The notes beneath the pieces were generated by a model. The model was not told the origin of the DNA. It made no database searches and was given only the letters and a program-made list of their open reading frames with translations. A stretch of 5,345 nt of DNA from Nitrososphaera sp. (GTDB taxonomy: Archaea > Thermoproteota > Nitrososphaeria > Nitrososphaerales > Nitrososphaeraceae), in contig JAICVG010000113.1 in NCBI GenBank assembly GCA_025935445.1, positions 1 to 5,345 of the forward strand, read 5' to 3'. A program made the translations under genes and the position numbers. Shown one piece after another: positions 1 to 4,367 of this stretch. Position 1 is the stretch's first letter; every line of letters begins with the position of its first letter.

Positions 1-134
1 AGATTGCTCGGCGTACATATAAGGCAGTAGGCTTTTTGCATATCTGATACTGTTAGTTCGTAACGATATTGTTTGACACCAGTGCGACCAGACTGCAAAA
101 AACCATACACACATGCATCTTCAAGTATAGACAT
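1..134 (-). CDS. Hypothetical protein fragment, C-terminus off the left edge
   Basis: An unrecognised open frame that starts at an ATG (bases 134-132) and runs off the left edge for 44 complete codons. The translation begins MSILEDACVYGFLQ and continues with a mixed, protein-like composition (VKQYRYELTVSD, then KAYCLICTPSN). The same frame stays open upstream to a TGA at 230-228 and gives GYDKDWQQWFATLSEANK, which also looks like protein but has no ATG, GTG or TTG start. An ATG at 231-229 lies one base out of that frame. The gene may therefore start at 134, or it may be a longer gene carrying a one-base frameshift near 228. An open frame of this size can arise by chance, so confidence is low. 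No domain was recognised, and the gene would be the next one in the same direction after the Fap7-like gene. Confidence 0.35.
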   Translation of the reverse strand, partial: MSILEDACVYGFLQSGRTGVKQYRYELTVSDMQKAYCLICTPSN

Positions 135-151
135 ATTGTATGTATGTGTGT
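107..151 (+). repeat. Inverted repeat / hairpin with T-rich 3' flank
   Basis: Bases 107-118 (acacacatgcat) pair with 140-151 (atgtatgtgtgt) around a 21-base loop. The stem is 12 pairs long, with a single G-T wobble when read as plus-strand RNA. A T-rich run (ttcttttt) follows directly, giving the look of a plus-strand terminator, but I see no convincing plus-strand gene ending here. The repeat sits inside the low-confidence minus-strand fragment and brackets its ATG at 134. Confidence 0.35.
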
Positions 152-292
152 TCTTTTTGTAAGTTGTTTTTATTTTGTTCGCTTCAGATAAAGTGGCAAA
201 CCACTGCTGCCAGTCCTTGTCGTAGCCTCATGTCCGTCACATACACGCGCTTTGCTGATTGGAAATTTTACTACTGGGATAAGATGTAAACG
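135..292. other. Stretch without a confident gene
   Basis: Between the left-edge fragment and the Fap7-like gene I see no confident gene. Bases 135-228 hold the upstream, start-less extension of the minus-strand frame. Bases 229-292 are AT-rich at the right end and include a minus-strand AAAATTT run around 264-270 that could be a TATA-like element for a start near 231. No oligo-T terminator for the Fap7-like gene is evident. Confidence 0.4.
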
Positions 293-874
293 TTAATATT
301 TGAAAAATCTCCGCATATCGCCCTTTTCTGATACAAGGTTAAGCCAGTCTATCCCCATAAGTTTTGGTTTTGATTTTTGTTTGTTTTGCAGTGCGGCTAA
401 TATTTCGTCTGCCGTCTCTTTTGGGGTCTTGCCTGTTGTATCAAATTCGGCAACTTTACGCTTGCCAAAGGTTTTCACCGAGTCGTGGAGTGATATACCT
501 AATATCTCACTTGCAACGTTCTCTCTGACTTTGTCAACACTGTAGCCCCTCTTTTTAAGAGTCTTCTCTAATTCATACGGTGACCTGCGCAGCACAGCTA
601 CCAAGCTGATGCCGGCAGGTTTTAACACATAGGGAGCAAGATGTCCCACTAAGACTAAATCTCTTTTTGTCTTGAGCAGTTTCTCAAGCAGCCTTAATAG
701 CTTTTTGACATTAACATCAAACCCGAGATCCGTATTCTTTCCCGTAGCATTGTTGTCAATTGCAACATCGTTGATATCAATTATCTCTGCATTTATCTTT
801 TCTGCGATTATATTAGCGCTTGTGTGTTTGCCAACACCAGGATTGCCGGTTATAACAAGTCTGAGCTTCTTCAA
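293..874 (-). CDS. Fap7/AK6-like adenylate kinase (P-loop NTPase), ribosome maturation
   Basis: A 193-residue P-loop kinase of the AK6/Fap7 family, close to the length of other archaeal members. The Walker A loop GNPGVGKHT is at residues 10-18. GHLAP at 77-81 fits the conserved family motif after the fourth strand. The stretch at about 95-125 (RRSPYELEKTLKKRGY then RENVASEIL) fits the AK6 lid region, and FDTTGKTPKETADEI near 144-158 fits the C-terminal strand-helix. The end (GIDWLNLVSEKGDMRRFF, 174-191) resembles the basic tail of archaeal homologues. Family members bind ATP, show adenylate kinase/ATPase activity and act in the cytoplasm in late small-subunit rRNA processing with ribosomal protein uS11. 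That role is carried over by family, not shown here. The start must be TTG at 874-872, because TAA is the preceding in-frame codon and the P-loop follows at once. No Shine-Dalgarno is present, so the mRNA is probably leaderless. Confidence 0.88.
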   Translation of the reverse strand: MKKLRLVITGNPGVGKHTSANIIAEKINAEIIDINDVAIDNNATGKNTDLGFDVNVKKLLRLLEKLLKTKRDLVLVGHLAPYVLKPAGISLVAVLRRSPYELEKTLKKRGYSVDKVRENVASEILGISLHDSVKTFGKRKVAEFDTTGKTPKETADEILAALQNKQKSKPKLMGIDWLNLVSEKGDMRRFFKY

Positions 875-880
875 TTAGCG

Positions 881-910
881 TTTTTACTATGCAATACATT
901 TTATTTATTC
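881..910. promoter_or_regulatory. Divergent promoter region with AT-rich boxes
   Basis: The 36-base gap between two divergent genes holds two AT-rich boxes. Bases 899-909 (ttttatttatt) read on the minus strand as AATAAATAAAA, centred about 29 bases before the TTG start at 874, the spacing expected of a TATA box for a leaderless archaeal mRNA. Bases 881-889 (tttttacta) lie a similar distance before the plus-strand ATG at 911. The 899-909 box is also well placed for an alternative plus-strand start at ATG 932. Confidence 0.5.
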
Positions 911-1048
911 ATGGATGCATTAACAGTAGATATGCGCACTTGCGAGTCCTGCAGTAGAGTCAGATTCTACTCACTCAACTTTCTGTTCTCAAAAACGATA
1001 TGCAATGAATGCTATCTAAAGATGAAGGAAAAACAGAGCAAGCGCTAG
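911..1048 (+). CDS. 45-residue double-CxxC zinc-binding mini-protein
   Basis: A 45-residue protein with two cysteine pairs, CESC at residues 11-14 and CNEC at 31-34. This spacing suits a single zinc ribbon or treble clef that would make up nearly the whole chain. The tail (KMKEKQSKR) is basic, which fits nucleic-acid or ribosome contact, but that is inference and I do not recognise the family. The frame stays open upstream to 824, but that part overlaps the Fap7-like gene and its promoter gap, so ATG 911 is preferred. ATG 932 would give a shorter MRTCESC form that keeps all four cysteines. There is no Shine-Dalgarno. The TAG stop overlaps the TAG of the convergent gene by four bases, and such tight packing supports both genes being real. 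It could act in transcription, translation or protein binding. Confidence 0.6.
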   Translation: MDALTVDMRTCESCSRVRFYSLNFLFSKTICNECYLKMKEKQSKR

Positions 1049-1464
1049 CTCTGTACGCTGCCGCACTTAGTGCAGAATTTTGCATTGACCTTAAGCTTGT
1101 TACCGCAGCTGATGCAAAATTTCGTTTCAGGCTCAAGGGTACCCCTGTCAAGTGGCGTTAGTTGGGGAGGAGACATCACTTCAGTGGGCGCGGCTGACTT
1201 GACTTCTCCCTTGTACATATCTGTGACAGCACCGCTAGGCTTGAATGAGTCGTCAATGTCCGGCACCAACTCTGGCCCTTTTTTGCTGCCTTTTTCTTCA
1301 AGGTAGAGCATAAGGCGCGGCCCCTGTTCACCGTTAGGGAGGTTCACCTGATCGCCAAGCCAAATTGCGAATTTTCTCAGTGTCATATCGGGAGTAGAAA
1401 ATGTGAGCGAGTGAGTTGACATGTATTCCTCAGTGGCCGCCCTGCCATTGAACACCTTTGCCAT
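1045..1464 (-). CDS. Hypothetical protein with C-terminal zinc ribbon (139 aa)
   Basis: A 139-residue protein of unknown function. Residues 1-60 look like a compact soluble domain (FSTPDMTLRKFAIWLGDQV, then RLMLYLEEKG). Residues 61-112 are polar and proline-rich and probably form a flexible linker. The C-terminus carries a four-cysteine zinc ribbon, CISCG (C117, C120) and CTKCG (C131, C134), with ten residues between the pairs, the common archaeal and bacterial C-terminal ribbon pattern. No signal peptide or membrane helix is seen. The ATG at 1464-1462 is preceded by a TATA-like box about 29 bases upstream and no Shine-Dalgarno, fitting a leaderless mRNA. The upstream gene on the same strand ends 32 bases earlier and shares the linker-plus-ribbon layout. 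The ribbon probably mediates protein or nucleic-acid contacts, but this is not shown. Confidence 0.75.
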   Translation of the reverse strand: MAKVFNGRAATEEYMSTHSLTFSTPDMTLRKFAIWLGDQVNLPNGEQGPRLMLYLEEKGSKKGPELVPDIDDSFKPSGAVTDMYKGEVKSAAPTEVMSPPQLTPLDRGTLEPETKFCISCGNKLKVNAKFCTKCGSVQS

Positions 1465-1487
1465 TATTAATGAATGCCTGAAAGTAG

Positions 1488-1498
1488 TTATATTAATT
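1488..1498 (-). promoter_or_regulatory. TATA-like box for the 139-aa zinc-ribbon gene
   Basis: The minus strand reads TTAATATAAC across about 1489-1498, centred about 29 bases before the ATG at 1464. This is right for a leaderless archaeal transcript. It overlaps the stop codon of the preceding gene, so the two genes may be transcribed separately as well as together. Confidence 0.5.
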
Positions 1499-2015
1499 AT
1501 TGCGACCTACCGCATTTGCTGCAGAACTTGGCATGCGCTGGTATCGATGCATTGCAGGCAATACAGTTCTTTGTTGTTGTTGAGCTTGCTCGCGGTTTAG
1601 GTAGCTCGATATCAACAGGCTTGAATGTAGGCTCCTGCGGTGAAGGAAGTGTGTATTCATTGCCGCTTGCGGCAGCGGGCCCTACTGTACCGCCGGTGCC
1701 TACAAATCCTCCTATGCCAAAGCCTGCCTGCGTGGCTGATGGAGATGATGAACTTCCCCCGGTGGGACTTTTTATGGATGTGCCCTTCTCCATGGTATTT
1801 TTGATTTCAAGTATTACTCGAACAGCAAGAAAACTCAGTGCAGAGGTTGAGACAAGATACTCGCCTATCTTGATAAAGAACTCCTTATCTCCCATTTTAC
1901 CCTGCTTGTAGAGCTGGTTTGCGTCGATAAATGATTCGTACAAATCCTGGGTGTCGTTGACTAGCTGCTTGAGCTTCTCAGTTAATCCCCCTAGTGTGTC
2001 GACGCCAAAAGACAT
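1497..2015 (-). CDS. Hypothetical protein, helical domain plus Gly/Ser linker plus zinc ribbon
   Basis: A 172-residue protein with no recognised family. Residues 1-80 are predicted largely helical (LTEKLKQLVNDTQDLYESF, then EFFIKIGEYL). They include a rather hydrophobic stretch at about 55-70 (LVSTSALSFLAVRVILEI) that could be a buried helix or a weak membrane-associated one. Residues 80-148 form a Gly/Ser/Pro/Thr-rich low-complexity linker. The C-terminus is a four-cysteine ribbon, CIAC (C151, C154) and CSKCG (C165, C168), again with ten residues between the pairs. A TTG directly before the ATG could also be read as a start, but ATG 2015 is chosen because a TATA-like box lies about 27 bases upstream of it. 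The layout matches the next gene downstream, including an (S/T)FKP stretch before the ribbon, so the two may be distant paralogues or partners. Confidence 0.75.
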   Translation of the reverse strand: MSFGVDTLGGLTEKLKQLVNDTQDLYESFIDANQLYKQGKMGDKEFFIKIGEYLVSTSALSFLAVRVILEIKNTMEKGTSIKSPTGGSSSSPSATQAGFGIGGFVGTGGTVGPAAASGNEYTLPSPQEPTFKPVDIELPKPRASSTTTKNCIACNASIPAHAKFCSKCGRSQ

Positions 2016-2036
2016 CAAAAAATAGAGAGCCAGCGG

Positions 2037-2047
2037 GCTTTAAAAAC
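2037..2047 (-). promoter_or_regulatory. TATA-like box / oligo-T tract between helicase and zinc-ribbon gene
   Basis: The minus strand reads GTTTTTAAAGC, centred about 27 bases before ATG 2015 and 11-21 bases after the helicase stop. It is a good candidate TATA box for the zinc-ribbon gene. Its T5 run could also serve as an archaeal oligo-T terminator for the helicase transcript, so one element may do both jobs. Confidence 0.5.
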
Positions 2048-2057
2048 AGTGTGCCTG

Positions 2058-3440
2058 CTAATAGTAGTTGTTGCTGCCGCCGTATCCGCGGCTGTAACCA
2101 TAGCGACTGCGCCTTCTGTCGCGACCATATCCGGTGTGGCTCCTGCTGTGCCCATAGCCACCGGAACCTCTTCCACCGTCGCCGCTGCCATAGCGCCGTT
2201 GGCCACCACTACGTTCATTGCGGTAGCCGTTTCTGCTGCCATAGCCACCGCGCCACCGGTATCCACCGCCGCGGCCAAACGATGCTTGGCGCTGCGCTAT
2301 TACCGGCACAACAACTCCCAGCTCATCATTCAGCTTGCGGATCGGAAACTTTGTCTGCGCAAGTATTCGCTCAAAGTCAGAGATCCTATCGTTTGAGACG
2401 AGTGAGATTGCCTTGCCCTCTCCCCCTGCTCTTGCAGTCCTTCCAATCCTATGGAAATAGATATTTGGGTCCTCTGGCACGTCATAATTGATCACATTTC
2501 CAATAGCCGGGACATCGATTCCTCTTGCTGCTATGTCTGTTGCAACAAGTATGTCTTCAGCTCCCCTCTTGAACTTGTGCATAGCATTGTCCCTCTGTTT
2601 TTGTGAAAGATCACCATGAATAGTGACTGCGCTAAAGCCCTCCTGCCTGAGCTTATAGGCAATCCTGTCTGCTCTTTGTTTTGTCGCAGCAAACACTATG
2701 GTCTGTGATTTGGCATCCTGGTTACGCCGAATGAAGTCCATCAAGTGCTTAAATTTTTCGCGCTCTTCTACTACCAGATAGGATTGGTCGATGGTTTCAA
2801 GCGTGATTTCTTCTTCATTAAGCCTCACGTGCTCAATCTTGTTCTGCCTCATGTATTCCTCTGCCAGCCTCAAGATCTCTGGCGGCATCGTTGCAGAGAA
2901 AAGACATGTTTGCCTGTCTTCGTTGACATAGAACAGGATGAACTTGATGTCGTCAATAAAGCCCATGTCGAGCATCCTGTCTGCTTCGTCGAGCACTACG
3001 AACCTGACATCATCTAGGATTATCGAGCCTTGTTTGATGTGATCAATAAGTCTGCCAGGCGTCGCAACTATTATTTGCACACCTCGCCTGAGTTTGTCAA
3101 GCTGTAGATTGATGCTTTGGCCGCCGTAGATTGTGACTGCCTTGATTCCCGTGTACTTTGCGAACCGGTTGATCTCATCTGTCACCTGCACCGCAAGTTC
3201 TCTTGTCGGAGCAAGTATCAGGACCTGTACTGGGCCACCTGGCTTGATCTGTTGCAATATGGGCAGACCAAAGGCCGCTGTCTTGCCGGTTCCTGTGTGC
3301 GCCTGTCCCACGACATCTTTACCCTGCAAAATAAGAGGTATAGCTGTCTCTTGTATGGGGAATGGCGCCTTAAATCTATTTTCTGCGAGTGCTTTTGTTA
3401 ATTGTGCACTCAAACCTAATTCTTCGAAGGTTTTTGTCAT
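2058..3440 (-). CDS. DEAD-box ATP-dependent RNA helicase with Gly/Arg/Tyr-rich tail
   Basis: A 460-residue DEAD-box RNA helicase with every core motif intact. These are the Q motif (F5 and PIQ 28-30), motif I AHTGTGKT 47-54, Ia PTREL 78-82, Ib TPGR 127-130, II DEAD 151-154, III SAT 182-184, IV IVFAATK 248-254, V ATDIAARGID 300-309 and VI HRIGRTARAG 330-339. Two RecA-like domains end near residue 370. From about 385 the tail is disordered and very rich in Gly, Arg and Tyr (about 16 Arg and 11 Tyr), with RGG/RGY-like repeats. Such tails bind RNA non-specifically and can promote condensates in other helicases. The protein probably unwinds RNA duplexes in ribosome assembly or at low temperature, like bacterial DeaD/CsdA, but the substrate is inferred. 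ATG 3440 is chosen because F5 then lies at the usual distance from the Q motif and a TATA box lies about 30 bases upstream. The frame continues upstream without support. Confidence 0.95.
   Translation of the reverse strand: MTKTFEELGLSAQLTKALAENRFKAPFPIQETAIPLILQGKDVVGQAHTGTGKTAAFGLPILQQIKPGGPVQVLILAPTRELAVQVTDEINRFAKYTGIKAVTIYGGQSINLQLDKLRRGVQIIVATPGRLIDHIKQGSIILDDVRFVVLDEADRMLDMGFIDDIKFILFYVNEDRQTCLFSATMPPEILRLAEEYMRQNKIEHVRLNEEEITLETIDQSYLVVEEREKFKHLMDFIRRNQDAKSQTIVFAATKQRADRIAYKLRQEGFSAVTIHGDLSQKQRDNAMHKFKRGAEDILVATDIAARGIDVPAIGNVINYDVPEDPNIYFHRIGRTARAGGEGKAISLVSNDRISDFERILAQTKFPIRKLNDELGVVVPVIAQRQASFGRGGGYRWRGGYGSRNGYRNERSGGQRRYGSGDGGRGSGGYGHSRSHTGYGRDRRRSRYGYSRGYGGSNNYY
2060..2280 (-). 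repeat. Low-complexity DNA coding the Gly/Arg/Tyr tail
   Basis: Imperfect short repeats of Gly, Arg, Tyr and Ser codons raise local GC content and keep several frames free of stop codons on both strands. The resulting Ala/Val-rich and His/Cys/Arg-rich translations in other frames are by-products of this composition. Confidence 0.7.
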
Positions 3441-3463
3441 TTTCCTTTTCACTTTGTATATTT

Positions 3464-3474
3464 TTCTTATATAT
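3464..3474 (-). promoter_or_regulatory. TATA-like box for the DEAD-box helicase
   Basis: The minus strand reads GATATATAAG, with TATATAAG at 3473-3466 centred about 30 bases before ATG 3440. This is the strongest archaeal TATA match in the window. Transcription would begin near 3444-3440, giving a leaderless or very short-leader mRNA. The sequence just before the ATG (AAAAGGAAA) is at best a weak Shine-Dalgarno. Confidence 0.65.
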
Positions 3475-3571
3475 CCACAAAAGCCACGGAAGATATGAAA
3501 AGTCATTTTCTGATCAAACTTGACAAATCCGCCGTACAGAAACTTTTGTCTTGCTTTGTTTAGACAAGACA

Positions 3572-3595
3572 ATGATATAAGGTATACGGTATCAT
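3572..3595. promoter_or_regulatory. Inverted repeat operator candidate overlapping a TATA-like box
   Basis: The half-sites atgata (3572-3577) and tatcat (3590-3595) are exact inverted copies spaced by 12 bases, with the palindrome gtatac inside. A TATA-like sequence gatataagg (3574-3582) overlaps the left half. If used, it would start a transcript near 3602 with a leader of about 37 bases ahead of the winged-helix gene. The position suits autoregulation by that dimeric-type regulator, which is inference. A second AT-rich box, tttaaattt at 3602-3610, is an alternative TATA. Confidence 0.45.
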
Positions 3596-3620
3596 ATTCA
3601 GTTTAAATTTCAAGCTCTCA

Positions 3621-3627
3621 TAAGGAG
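3621..3627 (+). promoter_or_regulatory. Possible Shine-Dalgarno before the winged-helix gene
   Basis: The sequence taaggag lies 11 bases before ATG 3639, slightly long spacing. A nearer ATG at 3629 is out of frame, only one base from this site, and closes after five codons, so 3639 is kept as the start. The site is useful only if transcription starts upstream, near 3602. Confidence 0.4.
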
Positions 3628-3638
3628 CATGGTAATAC

Positions 3639-3953
3639 ATGCTTGATCCCGATGCTAAGCGCGTGCTTTGGTTCCTTTTTGCTGGCTCACGTGGGGGTGA
3701 GAATAGAATAAGGATAATCGATTTTCTCAAAAAGAGACCTTACAACATCAACCAGCTTGCCGATGCCCTTGGGGTCGACTACAAGCTAGTGCAGCATCAC
3801 ATTGGCGTGCTTGAGAGGAACAACATGGTCACAAAGGCTGGCGAAAAGTATGCGGTACTTTACTTTATTTCAAACTACCTTGAGGCCAACATTGAGGCAT
3901 TCAACGAGATCCAGGCCGCAATAGAAAAACAGAACAAATCTGGAAAAAAGTAA
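3639..3953 (+). CDS. ArsR-type winged helix-turn-helix regulator (archaeal single-domain)
   Basis: A 104-residue DNA-binding protein made of one winged-helix domain. The N-terminal segment (AKRVLWFLFAGSRGGENR, 6-23) leads into helix 1 (IRIIDFL). The helix-turn-helix spans about 37-59 (INQLADALGVDYKLVQHHIGVLE), and the wing covers about 62-77 (NMVTKAGEKYAVLYFI). A C-terminal amphipathic helix (81-100) is probably a dimer contact. It contains no cysteine, so classical ArsR metal or cysteine sensing is not evident and the signal is unknown. The LGVDYKLVQHH pattern is typical of archaeal helix-turn-helix proteins that often precede small membrane-protein genes. It is divergent from the helicase and begins a plus-strand series, 24 bases ahead of the membrane-protein gene. 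An inverted repeat in its upstream region is a candidate own binding site. Confidence 0.85.
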   Translation: MLDPDAKRVLWFLFAGSRGGENRIRIIDFLKKRPYNINQLADALGVDYKLVQHHIGVLERNNMVTKAGEKYAVLYFISNYLEANIEAFNEIQAAIEKQNKSGKK

Positions 3954-3958
3954 ATAAG
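3938..3958 (+). promoter_or_regulatory. Promoter-like element before the 3-TM gene, copy 1 of a shared 15-mer
   Basis: Bases 3938-3952 (atctggaaaaaagta) recur exactly at 4334-4348. The following AT-rich run (gtaaataagg, 3950-3959) resembles a TATA box, centred 24-30 bases before the ATGs at 3978 and 3984. It overlaps the last codons and stop of the winged-helix gene, so part of the match is under coding constraint (SGKK-stop). Confidence 0.45.
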
Positions 3959-3977
3959 GCAATTTCTCTGACGTCTG

Positions 3978-4301
3978 ATGATAATGGCTCTGCTGATGGA
4001 CATCGGCTCCTTAGTAAGCATGGCAAACATGGCTATACTGATTGCATTATTGCTGGTGTATGCTAGGATATATATCAAGACCAGAGCCACTTTTACAGTC
4101 GGCCTTGCAGTTTTTGCTGGTATGCTGATGCTTCACAATGGAATAGCAGTCTACGGGTACTTTGCAATGGCGCCTCTTTATTCTGATGAATTGCTTCCCT
4201 ACTTTGCCGGGATACATGTCGCGGAGCTAATAGGACTTATGGCTCTTCTGAAGGTAACAGTCTGGCCTGCGGGATTAAAGACTACCAAAGCTGCCTCATA
4301 G
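3978..4301 (+). CDS. Small three-helix membrane protein, unknown function
   Basis: A 107-residue integral membrane protein with three likely transmembrane helices at about 14-33, 38-61 and 78-97, separated by a basic short loop (RIYIKTR) and a polar loop containing acidic residues (SDE). By the positive-inside tendency, the loop after helix 1 should be cytoplasmic. Two histidines, H53 (MLHNG) and H80 (GIHVAELIG), lie in or at the edge of helices 2 and 3 and could bind a metal or haem, but no known motif supports this. The size and position after a winged-helix gene recall small membrane proteins that sit next to helix-turn-helix genes in other archaea. I cannot name a family. The start may be ATG 3978 or ATG 3984, and a TATA-like run suits either. 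There is no Shine-Dalgarno. It may sense or transmit a membrane signal to the regulator, which is inference from position only. Confidence 0.75.
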   Translation: MIMALLMDIGSLVSMANMAILIALLLVYARIYIKTRATFTVGLAVFAGMLMLHNGIAVYGYFAMAPLYSDELLPYFAGIHVAELIGLMALLKVTVWPAGLKTTKAAS

Positions 4302-4317
4302 AGACTACAGCGCAGGC

Positions 4318-4339
4318 TAGAGATCTGGTAGAGATCTGG
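4318..4339 (+). repeat. Tandem 11-bp direct repeat upstream of ccdA
   Basis: The 11-mer tagagatctgg occurs twice back to back (4318-4328 and 4329-4339), about one helical turn apart, and each copy contains the palindrome agatct. The second copy runs into the shared 15-mer at 4334-4348. The pair lies 29-50 bases before the ccdA ATG, just upstream of the likely TATA region, a normal place for an archaeal activator or repressor site. Confidence 0.6.
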
Positions 4340-4354
4340 AAAAAAGTATTAATC
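4334..4354 (+). promoter_or_regulatory. Promoter-like element before ccdA, copy 2 of the shared 15-mer
   Basis: Bases 4334-4348 repeat atctggaaaaaagta exactly as at 3938-3952, followed by tattaatcc. The A-rich core and tattaat (4347-4353) form a TATA-like region 15-28 bases before ATG 4368. No Shine-Dalgarno precedes the ATG, so a leaderless transcript from here is likely. Copy 2 is non-coding, which makes it the more telling of the two copies. Confidence 0.5.
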
Positions 4355-4367
4355 CAAAAATTGGCAG

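Noticed and set aside
1..45. Plus-strand end of a possible gene (IARRTYKAVGFLHI then TGA)
   Set aside because: Only 14 codons are visible and the competing minus-strand frame is longer; it cannot be supported from this window.
824..910. N-terminal extension of the mini zinc protein to ATG 824
   Set aside because: It overlaps the Fap7 P-loop codons antisense and the divergent promoter gap; the zinc module needs only the part after 911.
1474..1911. Plus-strand 145-codon frame antisense to the second zinc-ribbon gene
   Set aside because: The minus-strand reading has a clear zinc ribbon and promoter spacing; the plus reading has no recognisable domain.
2015..2278. Minus-strand Ala/Val/Thr-rich 87-codon frame inside the helicase tail
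   Set aside because: It is an out-of-frame reading of the low-complexity tail and has no independent start signal or plausible domain.
2049..2396. Plus-strand Ala/Val-rich open frame that looks like a hydrophobic protein
   Set aside because: It is antisense to the Gly/Arg/Tyr tail and its neighbouring helicase codons; the Ala/Val bias follows from complementary Gly/Arg/Tyr codons.
1994..2491. Plus-strand His/Cys/Arg-rich 165-codon frame
   Set aside because: It is antisense to the helicase, has repeat-driven composition, and the many Cys and His residues show no zinc-motif spacing.
3441..3572. In-frame 44-codon N-terminal extension of the helicase starting at TTG 3572
   Set aside because: It would place the Q motif far from the N-terminus, contains the best TATA box of the window, and ATG 3440 gives a standard DEAD-box N-terminus.
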